The position numbers and the translations under genes are program-made. Positions 50,441 through 58,662 of a DNA stretch of 64,000 nt are shown here, in pieces. The notes under the pieces are model-generated. The model had not been told where the DNA came from. It made no database searches and saw nothing but the letters and a program-made list of their open reading frames with translations. The stretch covers positions 1,741,001-1,805,000 of the forward strand of contig NZ_RJUU01000001.1 of assembly GCF_003751445.1 (NCBI RefSeq). Reading direction: 5' to 3'. The stretch's first letter is position 1. Each line of letters starts with the position of its first letter. Source of the DNA: Streptomyces sp. 840.1 (GTDB lineage: Bacteria > Actinomycetota > Actinomycetes > Streptomycetales > Streptomycetaceae).

Positions 50441-52018
50441 GTGAAGGCAACGTCCGGTCCGGAGTTCCGCAACTACGTGGACATCGTCCTCGGCGGGCTG
50501 TCCGGCGGCTCCGGGGGCGAGGTGCTGGTCAGCGGTGAACGCCGCCTGGGCGCAGCCGAGTTCCGGTCCATGGTGTACCGCCTGGCCAGAGCGCTGCGGG
50601 AGCAGGGTGTCGGGCCGGGGCGTGCGGTCACGCTGCTGTGCGGGAACCTGCCGGAGACCATCGCCGTGCGGTACGCCGTCAATCTGCTCGGCGCGCACTT
50701 CAACCACCTGTACAACCGGCTGGCGCCGGACGTGCAGGCGCAGATGATGGCCGATGTCGAGACGTACGCGCTCGTGGTCGACCCCCGCCTCGGAGAACGT
50801 GCCGCGCAGCTTCTCGGCAAGGTGCCACCGGTGGAGCACGTCCTCGTTCTGGGTCCCGTTCCCGAGGCCGGGAGCGAACCGCCCCTGGGCCAGGACCTGC
50901 TGGCGCTGGCGGACAAGCAGCCGGCCACCCCCCTGCCCAGCGCCGCGCACCCCGACGACCTGTGCTTCATCCGGCACTCGGGCGGGACGACCGGCCACCC
51001 CAAGGGCGTACGCAGCACCTTCGGGCGGATGGAGGGCAGCATCGCCCTGACCCAGCAGTTGTTCAGCGGAACGGGACGGCGGGACCTGGTGTGCACACCG
51101 CTGTCCCACGCGGCCGGGTTCATCGCGGACGCGACGCTCGCCGCGGGCGGCACCGTCGTCCTGCACTACGCCTTCGAACCCGCCGAGATCCTCGCCACCG
51201 TCGCCCGCGAGCGCATCACCAACATCATGCTGCTGCCCCCGCTGCTCTACCAGGTCCTCGACCACCCGGACGCCGCCCGCGCCGACACCTCCAGCCTGCG
51301 GCAGATCACCTACGGCGGCACCCCCTCCTCCCCCACCCGCATCGCCGAGGCGGTGCGCCGCTTCGGCCCGGTCCTGCAGCAGGGCTACGGCCAGTTCGAA
51401 GCGGGCGCGGTCAGCGTGCTGCCGGCCGCGGAACACGATCCCGACCGGCCCGACGTACTGCGCACGGCCGGACGCGTCGTCCCCGGCGTCGAGGTCGAGA
51501 TCCGCGACGAGACGGGCGCCGCCCTGCCTACCGGCCGGGCCGGCGAGATCTGTGTCCGCTCCGGACAGGTGATGGAGGGGTACTGGAAGAACCCCGAACT
51601 GACCGCCCAGGTCATGAAGGACGGCTGGGTGCACACCGGCGACCTCGGCCACCTGGACGAGCACGGCTACCTCAGCGTCGTCGACCGGATCAAGGACATG
51701 ATCGCGGTCGTCGGCGGCCACGTGTACACCACCGAGCTGGAGGACTTCCTGAACACCCACCCCGCCGTCCGGCACAGCGCCGTCTACGGGGTCAGGGGCG
51801 ACGGCGGCCACGAACGCATCCACGCCGACGTCGTCACCGCATCCGGCGCGGCGCCCACGGCCGAGGAGCTGCGCACGTGGGTGCGCGAGGGACGGGGCGC
51901 GATGTACGAACCCGACCACATCCACTTCACCGACGCGCTGCCGCTCACCGACGCGGGCAAACCCGACAAGAAGGCCCTGCGCGCCGCCCGCACCGACCGC
52001 GACGCCGACCGCGTCTGA
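50441..52018 (+). CDS. AMP-dependent acyl-CoA ligase/synthetase
   Basis: A 525-residue ANL-superfamily adenylating enzyme that activates a carboxylic acid to an acyl-AMP, then usually to a thioester with CoA. Core motifs are A3 HSGGTTGHPKGV, A5 QQGYGQFEAG, A7 HTGDLG, A8 VDRIKDMI and the catalytic Lys in A10 TDAGKPDKKAL. The acid substrate cannot be read from sequence. The GTG start has AAGGGA 8 nt upstream. It faces an aromatic monooxygenase gene (tail to tail, 51 bp), hinting at shared use in a secondary or aromatic-degradation route. Confidence 0.87.
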   Translation: MKATSGPEFRNYVDIVLGGLSGGSGGEVLVSGERRLGAAEFRSMVYRLARALREQGVGPGRAVTLLCGNLPETIAVRYAVNLLGAHFNHLYNRLAPDVQAQMMADVETYALVVDPRLGERAAQLLGKVPPVEHVLVLGPVPEAGSEPPLGQDLLALADKQPATPLPSAAHPDDLCFIRHSGGTTGHPKGVRSTFGRMEGSIALTQQLFSGTGRRDLVCTPLSHAAGFIADATLAAGGTVVLHYAFEPAEILATVARERITNIMLLPPLLYQVLDHPDAARADTSSLRQITYGGTPSSPTRIAEAVRRFGPVLQQGYGQFEAGAVSVLPAAEHDPDRPDVLRTAGRVVPGVEVEIRDETGAALPTGRAGEICVRSGQVMEGYWKNPELTAQVMKDGWVHTGDLGHLDEHGYLSVVDRIKDMIAVVGGHVYTTELEDFLNTHPAVRHSAVYGVRGDGGHERIHADVVTASGAAPTAEELRTWVREGRGAMYEPDHIHFTDALPLTDAGKPDKKALRAARTDRDADRV

Positions 52019-52069
52019 GGCCGGCGCCCGGCGCTCGCGTGAAGGGGCACAGCTCGCGCACGGACCGGC

Positions 52070-53590
52070 TCAGGCCCCCGGGCGGCCGAACCACCGGCAG
52101 GCCGCCCGCTCGAACTCGTCGACGGCGAAGCCGTGGCCGTCCGCCCACGCGACGGTGCCGTCCGGGCGGACCAGTACGGCACCGAGCCCGAGGTCGTCCA
52201 CCGGCGCCCCCGCCACGTGCCGCAGCCGGCCCCGCCACGCCGCCGCCGGGCCGGCCAGCCGGCGGTCGGCACTGAAGTCGAGGACGACGCCGCGCCCGTC
52301 CCGCATCAGCTCGCCGAGACACTCGCCGTCCCCGGGACGGAAGTCGGGAGCATTGCGGCCCACCAGCGGATGCGCGCCGCCGAGGTCGTAGCGGATCGAC
52401 GCCCCCGACACCTTCTGGAAGACGTACGCCGTCCCGTCCCCGGTACCGAGCAGATCGCGGACCACGCCCTGGACGGCGCGGGCGTGCTCGTCCGGTCGCA
52501 TGATCGACACCTGGGCACGGGACCAGTCGAGCACCTGGGCGCCGATCGGGTGCCGCTCGCGGGTGTACGTGTCGAGGAGCCCGTCCGGCGCGTGCCCCCG
52601 CACGGTCGCCGCCAGTTTCCAGCCCAGGTTCACGGCGTCGCCGATGCCGGTGTTCAGGCCCTGGCCGCCGAGCGGCGAGTGGATGTGGGCCGCGTCACCG
52701 GCGAGCAGGACGCGTCCTCGCCGGTACGTCGTCGCCTGCTTGGCCCGGTCGGTGAAAGTGGAGGCGAGGCGGACCTCGCTCACGGTGACGTCGGTGCCGG
52801 ACACCCGGCGCAGCACCTCCTGGAGGTGGTCGCGGTCCGGCTCCCGCGAGCGGTCGAACGCACCGCCGTCGAAATCCATCATGCCGATGTGCCCCTCGGT
52901 GGCCATCCGGATGTACATGCCCGTCGGCGTCGGGTTGATCCCGGGGCGCAGCTTCTCCGGATCGGCGAGTGTGCCGACCATGGTGTACCCGGTGAACGCG
53001 GGGTCGGTGCCGGTGGACTCGAAGCCGGCGAGACGCCGTACCGCGCTGCGGCCTCCGTCGCAGCCGACGACCCACCGCGCCTCGAAGTCCGCCCCGCCCG
53101 CCGACACGACGGCGTGATCCGCGTCCTGCCGGACCGCGTCCACGGCAGTCCCGCGCCGGATCTCGACGCCCAGTTCGGCCGCCCGCCCGGACAGCAGCGA
53201 CTCGACCGCGTGAAGGCTGATCATGGTGGACTCCGGGGCCGGGCTCGGCAGCCGGAAAGGCAGTGCGGCCAGGTCGACCAGGGCCGGATCGAGCACGATT
53301 CCGGCGAAGTGGCCGACCGCAGCGGGCCGGTTCGGCTCGTCGGGCCCGGTGCGGGGTTCACGCCCACCGGGACGGAAGGACGCCCCCACGAGCGCGTCCA
53401 GCAGCCCGCGCCGGTAGAACGCCCCGATGGAGAAGCCGAACAGCCCGCGCAGGCCGAGCGGTTCCGTCCGCCACGGCGAGTCCGTCGCCGCCTCCTTCTC
53501 CAGCACCAGCACGGAGCACCCCGCGAGACCGAGCTCGCAGGCGAGGAAGAGACCGACCGGGCCGCCGCCCACGATCACCACGTCGTGCAT
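52070..53590 (-). CDS. FAD-dependent aromatic monooxygenase (PheA/TfdB family)
   Basis: A 506-residue class A flavin hydroxylase. The Rossmann motif is VVIVGGGPVGLFLACELGLAG, the NADPH/FAD DG motif is GCDGGRSAVRR, and the GD motif is VLLAGDAAHIHSPLGGQGLNTG. The C-terminal 100 residues form the thioredoxin-like domain of the phenol-hydroxylase/rifampicin-monooxygenase type. It probably hydroxylates an aromatic polyketide or drug-like molecule. ATG at 53590 has AAGGGGG 6 nt upstream; ATG at 53596 is too close. Direct CGACA repeats lie 70-118 bp upstream. Confidence 0.9.
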   Translation of the reverse strand: MHDVVIVGGGPVGLFLACELGLAGCSVLVLEKEAATDSPWRTEPLGLRGLFGFSIGAFYRRGLLDALVGASFRPGGREPRTGPDEPNRPAAVGHFAGIVLDPALVDLAALPFRLPSPAPESTMISLHAVESLLSGRAAELGVEIRRGTAVDAVRQDADHAVVSAGGADFEARWVVGCDGGRSAVRRLAGFESTGTDPAFTGYTMVGTLADPEKLRPGINPTPTGMYIRMATEGHIGMMDFDGGAFDRSREPDRDHLQEVLRRVSGTDVTVSEVRLASTFTDRAKQATTYRRGRVLLAGDAAHIHSPLGGQGLNTGIGDAVNLGWKLAATVRGHAPDGLLDTYTRERHPIGAQVLDWSRAQVSIMRPDEHARAVQGVVRDLLGTGDGTAYVFQKVSGASIRYDLGGAHPLVGRNAPDFRPGDGECLGELMRDGRGVVLDFSADRRLAGPAAAWRGRLRHVAGAPVDDLGLGAVLVRPDGTVAWADGHGFAVDEFERAACRWFGRPGA

Positions 53591-53660
53591 GAACATCCCC
53601 CTTCTCAAGCCACCGCCGGGTGATCACCCGGCCGGACTCCTCGAAGGTGTCAGTCCCCGT

Positions 53661-53708
53661 CGACACCGCCCCGACACGGCGCCGACAGCCCCGACAGGGC
53701 TCCGACAG
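53661..53708 (-). promoter_or_regulatory. SARP-like direct repeats upstream of the monooxygenase
   Basis: CGACA begins at 53661, 53672, 53683, 53692 and 53703 on the plus strand, i.e. TGTCG repeats with 11, 9, 11 and 11 bp spacing on the gene strand. SARP activators bind heptamer direct repeats at 11-bp pitch overlapping the -35 region, which fits this place. No SARP gene is in the window. Confidence 0.45.
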
Positions 53709-53781
53709 CCGGCAGCCGCTCAGAGGGCCCGGCCACGGATCCGGCTCCCACCGATCCGCCCCTGCGGTCTCCGCAACAGGA

Positions 53782-53816
53782 AAACCCCAGGTCACAGAAC
53801 ACGTGACCTGGGGTTT
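53782..53816 (-). terminator. hairpin terminator after tRNA-Thr
   Basis: A perfect 14-bp stem (AAACCCCAGGTCAC and its complement) with a 7-nt loop, 3 nt downstream of the tRNA 3' end. Confidence 0.88.
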
Positions 53817-53818
53817 CG

Positions 53819-53895
53819 TGGAGCCCCCTATCGGATTCGAACCGATGACCTACGCATTACAAGTGCGTTGCTCTGGCCAGCTGAGCTAAGGAGGC
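53819..53895 (-). tRNA. tRNA-Thr (anticodon TGT), CCA encoded
   Basis: The transcript starts GCCTCCTTAGCTCAG and ends in AGGGGGC-T-CCA. The acceptor stem pairs fully with one G-T, the T-loop is GGTTCGAATCC, and the anticodon loop CTTGTAA has the anticodon at 53859-53861. The CCA end is genomic; without it the tRNA spans 53822-53895. I see no second copy of its 3' end in the window that would mark an integrated element. Confidence 0.96.
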
Positions 53896-54007
53896 GCGCT
53901 GGGGAGCAGTGTAACCAACCGCGCCCCGGGACCGTGCAGGGATTTCGCTCCCCAAGAACTACTGACAGATTCGAAATGGCCAGGTAGCGTCGCTGAAGGT
54001 TCACTCA

Positions 54008-54023
54008 AGTGGACCAGACCACT
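54008..54023. promoter_or_regulatory. DasR-responsive element (dre)-like site before msiK
   Basis: AGTGGACCAGACCACT, which keeps the AGTGG...CCACT arms and matches ACTGGTCTAGACCACT at 13 of 16 bases. It ends 53 bp before the msiK start. Confidence 0.75.
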
Positions 54024-54076
54024 CCCTTACAACGGATCGTCCGGCACGTTCCTGCCGGTGGAGGAGAAGATTCAGC

Positions 54077-55213
54077 ATGGCCAGTGTCACGTTCGACAAG
54101 GCGTCCCGCGTATACCCCGGCTCCACGAAGCCCGCGGTTGACCAGCTCGAGATCGACATCGAGGACGGCGAGTTCCTCGTCCTCGTCGGTCCCTCCGGTT
54201 GTGGCAAGTCGACCTCCCTGCGCATGCTCGCGGGTCTTGAGGACGTCAACGGCGGCGCGATCCGCATCGGTGACCGCGACGTCACGCACCTGCCGCCGAA
54301 GGACCGGGACATCGCCATGGTGTTCCAGAACTACGCGCTGTACCCGCACATGTCCGTCGCGGACAACATGGGCTTCGCCCTGAAGATCGCCGGTATCAAC
54401 AAGACCGAGATCCGGGCGAAGGTCGAAGAGGCCGCCAAGATGCTGGACCTCACCGACTACCTCGACCGGAAGCCGAAGGCGCTCTCCGGTGGTCAGCGTC
54501 AGCGTGTCGCGATGGGCCGTGCCATCGTCCGTGAGCCGCAGGTCTTCCTCATGGACGAGCCGCTGTCGAACCTCGACGCCAAGCTCCGTGTCTCCACCCG
54601 TACGCAGATCGCCTCGCTCCAGCGCCGTCTGGGCATCACGACCGTGTACGTCACCCACGACCAGGTCGAGGCCCTCACCATGGGCGACCGCGTCGCGGTC
54701 CTCAAGGACGGTCTGCTCCAGCAGGTCGACTCGCCGCGCAACATGTACGACAGGCCGTCGAACCTCTTCGTGGCCGGCTTCATCGGCTCCCCGGCGATGA
54801 ACCTGGTCGAGGTCCCGATCACCGACGGTGGCGTGAAGTTCGGCAACAGCGTCGTCCCGGTCTCCCGCGAGGCGCTCACCGCCGCCGCGGACCGCGGCGA
54901 CACGACCGTCACGGTCGGCATCCGCCCCGAGCACTTCGACATCGTCGAGCACGGCGGCGCCGCCGCGAAGTCCCTCACCAAGGACTCCGCCGACGCCCCG
55001 GCCGGCCTGGCCGTCTCGGTCAACGTCGTCGAGGAGCTCGGCGCCGACGGCTTCGTCTACGGTGCGGCCGAGGTCGGCGGCGAGCACAAGGACCTCGTCG
55101 TCCGCGTCGGCGGCCGCGCGGTTCCGGAGAAGGGCACCAAGCTGCACGTCGTGCCGCGCCCGGACGAGCTGCACGTCTTCGCGACCTCGACCGGTGAGCG
55201 CCTCACCGACTGA
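54077..55213 (+). CDS. msiK: multiple-sugar ABC transporter ATPase MsiK
   Basis: A 378-residue ATPase shared by several sugar ABC importers in Streptomyces. It has Walker A GPSGCGKST, Q-loop FQNYALYPHM, signature LSGGQRQRVAMGRA, Walker B VFLMDEPLSNLDA and H-loop TVYVTHDQ. A C-terminal MalK/UgpC-type TOBE regulatory domain follows (VTVGIRPEHFDI). GGAGGAG lies about 10 nt upstream. It is not linked to permeases, as expected for MsiK, and could energise the orphan sugar-binding lipoprotein at 11.5 kb. The DasR-like site upstream suggests induction by amino sugars. Confidence 0.95.
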   Translation: MASVTFDKASRVYPGSTKPAVDQLEIDIEDGEFLVLVGPSGCGKSTSLRMLAGLEDVNGGAIRIGDRDVTHLPPKDRDIAMVFQNYALYPHMSVADNMGFALKIAGINKTEIRAKVEEAAKMLDLTDYLDRKPKALSGGQRQRVAMGRAIVREPQVFLMDEPLSNLDAKLRVSTRTQIASLQRRLGITTVYVTHDQVEALTMGDRVAVLKDGLLQQVDSPRNMYDRPSNLFVAGFIGSPAMNLVEVPITDGGVKFGNSVVPVSREALTAAADRGDTTVTVGIRPEHFDIVEHGGAAAKSLTKDSADAPAGLAVSVNVVEELGADGFVYGAAEVGGEHKDLVVRVGGRAVPEKGTKLHVVPRPDELHVFATSTGERLTD

Positions 55214-55237
55214 TTTCGCACCGCCCGCTGCACGACG

Positions 55238-55272
55238 TCGGCCCCGCACGCTCTCCGTGCGGGGCCGACGCG
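55238..55272 (+). terminator. hairpin terminator after msiK
   Basis: A perfect 15-bp stem (CGTCGGCCCCGCACG and its complement) with a CTCTC loop, 25 nt past the stop. Confidence 0.9.
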
Positions 55273-55428
55273 CGTTCCCGGGGGTTTGGGGAGGCCACCT
55301 CAAATTCCCCGGCACAACGGTCATTTCGCTCCGGTTCGTCAACACGGGATTCGAAAAACACTCTCGAACCATCCCTCGCCCGAGTGACGTAATGTCGCCG
55401 AATCATCACTGCCCGCTACGCTCACTGC

Positions 55429-55842
55429 GTGACCCACACCGCGCGCCGCATCGGCCGAACTCTCGCTTTCGTACTGCCTGTCTTCATGGTTCTGTCCGGG
55501 ACCCTCGCGGTCACCGCCGTGCCGTGGGCAGGCAGCAACTCCGACTCGCAGATGCTCACCGCCTCGGCCCAGACCGTCTCCAAGCGCGCCAAGCCGCGCG
55601 CCCCGCAGGACATCCTGCGCGACAAGCTCCTCCTGGAGCTCCAGGAGAAGGACCCCGCCGCCGCGTTGACGGATCTCCAGCGTGCCGTCGAGGGGCGGCC
55701 CTCGCTCGCGAGGCACTGCATGTCCCTCGCGAAGGCGCTGGGCAAGGCCGCGGTCGAGCAGTACGGCCCGACCCGGGCGCACCGCTTCTCGCGTCCCGTC
55801 TGCGACACCTCGTTCGCCTCGGGTGTCGCGCAGTTCAGCTGA
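55429..55842 (+). CDS. small secreted hypothetical protein
   Basis: A 137-residue protein with an N-terminal hydrophobic segment (RTLAFVLPVFMVLSGTLAVTAV) that serves as signal peptide or anchor. A helical, charged domain follows (APQDILRDKLLLELQEKDPAAALTDL). Two Cys (RHCMSL and RPVCDT) may form a disulfide outside the cell. The GTG start has a weak ribosome site. No family is recognised. It lies 36 nt upstream of the nucleotidyltransferase and may be co-transcribed. Confidence 0.78.
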   Translation: MTHTARRIGRTLAFVLPVFMVLSGTLAVTAVPWAGSNSDSQMLTASAQTVSKRAKPRAPQDILRDKLLLELQEKDPAAALTDLQRAVEGRPSLARHCMSLAKALGKAAVEQYGPTRAHRFSRPVCDTSFASGVAQFS

Positions 55843-55877
55843 CGGGCCCCGTACGGGCACGGCATATCGTGCCTGGC

Positions 55878-56588
55878 ATGCATACGTTTCCGACGCAGGC
55901 CGTGATCCTGGCGGGTGGCCAGGGGTCACGGCTGCGCCCGTACACCGATGACCGCCCCAAGCCGATGGTCGAGATCCCTGGTACCGGGACTCCGATCATC
56001 GGCCATCAGCTTTCCTGGCTGGCCGCCGAGGGAGTGACCGACGCCGTGGTGTCGTGCGGGCACCTCGCCGAGGTGCTGCAGGAGTGGCTGGACGCGGCGG
56101 TGCTGCCGCTGCGCGTCACCACGGTCGTGGAGTCCGAACCGCTGGGGCGCGGCGGCGGGCTGAAGTACGCGGCGGCCCGGCTGCCCGATCCGGAGCAGCC
56201 CTGGTACGCGACCAACGGTGACATCTGGACGCGTTTCTCGTTGCGTGAGATGGCGGCGTTCCATGCGGAGCGCGATGCGACCGCGACGCTGGCGCTGGCC
56301 CGTCCCCGGATTCCGTGGGGCGCGGTGGAGACGGACGCGTTCGGGCACATCACCGACTTCATCGAGTCGCCGCCGTCGCCGTATCTGATCAACGCGGGGG
56401 TGTACGTGTTCTCCCCGGCGTTCACGGACATGCTGCCGGACCGCGGCGACCATGAGCGGACGACGTTCCCCCGGCTCGCGCGGGAGCGCAGGCTGGCCGG
56501 CTATCCCCTGCCGCACGGGGCCTACTGGCGGGCCATCGACACCGCCAAGGACCTCACCGAGGCGGCCAAGGAGCTGGACGAGCGGTAG
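55878..56588 (+). CDS. sugar nucleotidyltransferase
   Basis: A 236-residue NTP-transferase of the GT-A-like fold. The signature AVILAGGQGSRLRPYTDDRPKPMVEI is complete, with the NTP-binding loop and catalytic Arg/Lys. GRGGGLKYAA and ATNGDIWTRF (metal Asp) follow, and the C-terminus is short, as in mannose-1-phosphate guanylyltransferase or glucose-1-P nucleotidyltransferase relatives. Nucleotide and sugar specificity are open. It ends at a very long palindrome. Confidence 0.88.
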   Translation: MHTFPTQAVILAGGQGSRLRPYTDDRPKPMVEIPGTGTPIIGHQLSWLAAEGVTDAVVSCGHLAEVLQEWLDAAVLPLRVTTVVESEPLGRGGGLKYAAARLPDPEQPWYATNGDIWTRFSLREMAAFHAERDATATLALARPRIPWGAVETDAFGHITDFIESPPSPYLINAGVYVFSPAFTDMLPDRGDHERTTFPRLARERRLAGYPLPHGAYWRAIDTAKDLTEAAKELDER

Positions 56589-56621
56589 GGCCCCGCCTCA
56601 GGGGGCCCGTGGATGCGGGGA

Positions 56622-56685
56622 ACACAGCACAGCGAGGGGCGGGCACCGGAATCGATTCCGGTGCCCGCCCCTCGCTGTGCTGTGT
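56622..56685. terminator. 64-bp perfect palindrome, bidirectional terminator
   Basis: Two 32-bp arms with no spacer, centred on ATCGAT (56651-56656). It lies between the convergent nucleotidyltransferase and DoxX genes, 33 and 20 bp from their stops. It would stop RNA polymerase from both sides and can extrude as a cruciform. Confidence 0.85.
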
Positions 56686-56704
56686 CGTGTGCTCCCTGCG
56701 GCGC

Positions 56705-58423
56705 TCAGCCCAGGAGGCCGCCGATGGGGTTCTTGCCGCCGCCTCCGCCCGAGGAGCTGTCGGGGGCGCCGTCCGTGCCGGGGGCCGGGTCCGCGCCGCC
56801 CGAGGTGGTACCGCCGGCGCCGCCGGTGGGGCCAGCGGAGCTGGGGCCGGCGCTGGTGGTGCTCGGGGGCTGCTGCGGGGTGGTCTGCCGCGGGGGCTGC
56901 TGGCCGGTGCCCTGGGTCTCGCTGGGCCGGCCCGTGCCCGCCGTCGCCTGGCCCGACTCGCGGACCGTGCCGCCCGTGGTGGCCGGTGTGGAGGCCTGCG
57001 CGGACGGGGTCTTGGGGGCGGTGCTCCGGGACGGGGCGGGCTGCTGCCCGGCCGGGGTGTGCGAGGCCTTGGCGCCGCTGCGGGACTTCTCGGGGAGCGG
57101 GGAGCCGGGGAGCTGGTTGGTCGGGACTCCGTTGGGTCCGGGAACGGTGACGACTCCGGAGGAGCGGACCGCCCCGCCGAGCACGGAGCCGATGAGCAGC
57201 GTGAGGCCGACGACGACCGTGGCGACGGCGGCGCCCCGGCGCAGTACGCGGCGGCGGAGGTCCCAGATCTCGGAGCGGGGGCCGAGCTTGCGCCAGGCCT
57301 CTCCGGCGAGGCGTCCGTCGACGGAGTAGACGGGGGCGCCCGCGATGATCAGGGGGCTCCACGCCGCGAGGTAGATGATGTCCGGCGCGTCGTAGACCGG
57401 GACGGTGCGCCAGCTGACGGTGACCAGGAGGGCGGCGGAGAGGAGCGCGCCGACCGAGGCGGCCACGCGCTGCCAGAGGCCCAGGACCGTGAGCACGCCG
57501 ACGACGACCTGGAGGAAGGCGATGCTGAGTCCGGCACCCACGGGGTGGGAGAGCGCGAATTCGCGCAGCGGCTCGGCGAGGGCCCAGGGGTGCAGCGAGT
57601 TCAGCCACTTGACCATGGAGCCCCGGTCGCCGCCGTCGAAGTAGACGGGGTCGCAGAGCTTGCCCATGCCGGCGTAGATCGAGATGAAGCCGAGGAAGAC
57701 CCGCATGGGCAGCAGGACGACGCCGAGATTCATCCGGCGGCCGGGGTAGTACGCGTGCCGGACCGAGTCGCCGCTCTGGCGCCGCTCGCTGCCGTCGTCG
57801 TCGAACTCGTCGAAGTCGTCGTCGCCGTCGCCGTCGGGCCCGTCCGGGCCGTACCCGTCGGCGCGGTACGCGTCCGTGCGGTATCCGTCCGCGGCGTACG
57901 GTCCCCCACCGGTCTCGACCGGGTCGAACGCGCCGACGGCCTGCCGCATCGGCGGCAACAGCGGCCCGCCGGAGCGGGGGCCGCCCACGAGCGGGGTGGG
58001 CTGGGTCTCTTCGAGGCGCGGGATGAGCTGGGTGCCGGCGCCGCGTCCGCCCTCGGGTTCGTACGAGGCGTACGGCTCGTAGGGGTCGTACGCCGGGTCG
58101 GGGCGGCCCGTGCCGCCCGGCCGGCCGGCGGTGGAGTTCCGTACGGCCTGGAGCAGTCCCGTGGCGCCGGGATCGCCGGGGGCGGACCTGCCGCTCCACA
58201 CGACGGGGGCGCGTCGGCCGCGCCCCGCTCCGGAACCGCTCATGGCGGGGATCCTGGGCGCAGCGGCGGGGGTCACACCGCGCAGCCGTGCGCGCTGGCC
58301 GGGTGCGAGCTGCACCCGGAAGCTGGCGTGGTTGACGATGACCTGCGCAGGGTCGCAGTCCACCTTGGTCATGCTCAGGGCGGGTTGTTCGTCGAACCGA
58401 GGCGTTCTGGTGTCCACACTCAT
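56705..58423 (-). CDS. DoxX family membrane protein with long disordered ends
   Basis: A 572-residue protein. Residues 1-230 are cytoplasmic and disordered, with repeats such as DPYEPYASYEP and DGYRTDAYRADGYGPDG followed by an acidic run. A DoxX-like domain of four helices follows (NLGVVLLPMRVFLGFISIYAG, AGLSIAFLQVVVGVLTVLGL, ASVGALLSAALLVTVS, IIYLAAWSPLIIAGAPVYSVDG), then a fifth helix near 395 and a Pro/Thr/Ser/Gly-rich tail. Function is unknown; DoxX proteins are linked to redox or detoxification complexes. The tail ends at the terminator palindrome. Confidence 0.85.
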   Translation of the reverse strand: MSVDTRTPRFDEQPALSMTKVDCDPAQVIVNHASFRVQLAPGQRARLRGVTPAAAPRIPAMSGSGAGRGRRAPVVWSGRSAPGDPGATGLLQAVRNSTAGRPGGTGRPDPAYDPYEPYASYEPEGGRGAGTQLIPRLEETQPTPLVGGPRSGGPLLPPMRQAVGAFDPVETGGGPYAADGYRTDAYRADGYGPDGPDGDGDDDFDEFDDDGSERRQSGDSVRHAYYPGRRMNLGVVLLPMRVFLGFISIYAGMGKLCDPVYFDGGDRGSMVKWLNSLHPWALAEPLREFALSHPVGAGLSIAFLQVVVGVLTVLGLWQRVAASVGALLSAALLVTVSWRTVPVYDAPDIIYLAAWSPLIIAGAPVYSVDGRLAGEAWRKLGPRSEIWDLRRRVLRRGAAVATVVVGLTLLIGSVLGGAVRSSGVVTVPGPNGVPTNQLPGSPLPEKSRSGAKASHTPAGQQPAPSRSTAPKTPSAQASTPATTGGTVRESGQATAGTGRPSETQGTGQQPPRQTTPQQPPSTTSAGPSSAGPTGGAGGTTSGGADPAPGTDGAPDSSSGGGGGKNPIGGLLG

Positions 58424-58662
58424 CTAACCGAGTGATGTGTGTTTAGGACACTGCCTTGACGGCGTCGAAGTGTCCGAGGCCCGTCAACCGGTGGTGGCGG
58501 GGCGCGGTGGGGCGTACGCGCGCTCCGGTGCGCCCCCGCGCACGGTCGTGCACAGCCGCGCACAGGAGGCGGACGGCGGAGGGTCTGCTCCGTCGGCCGC
58601 CGCCCGTGCGGGTGGTCCCGCCGGGCCGCTCAGGCGCGGCGGCTGCCGTGCGTCACGACTGC

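Noticed and set aside
53819..53895. tRNA-Thr as an integration site for a mobile element
   Set aside because: No integrase and no second copy of the tRNA 3' end was found in the window; the flanks look like core genes.
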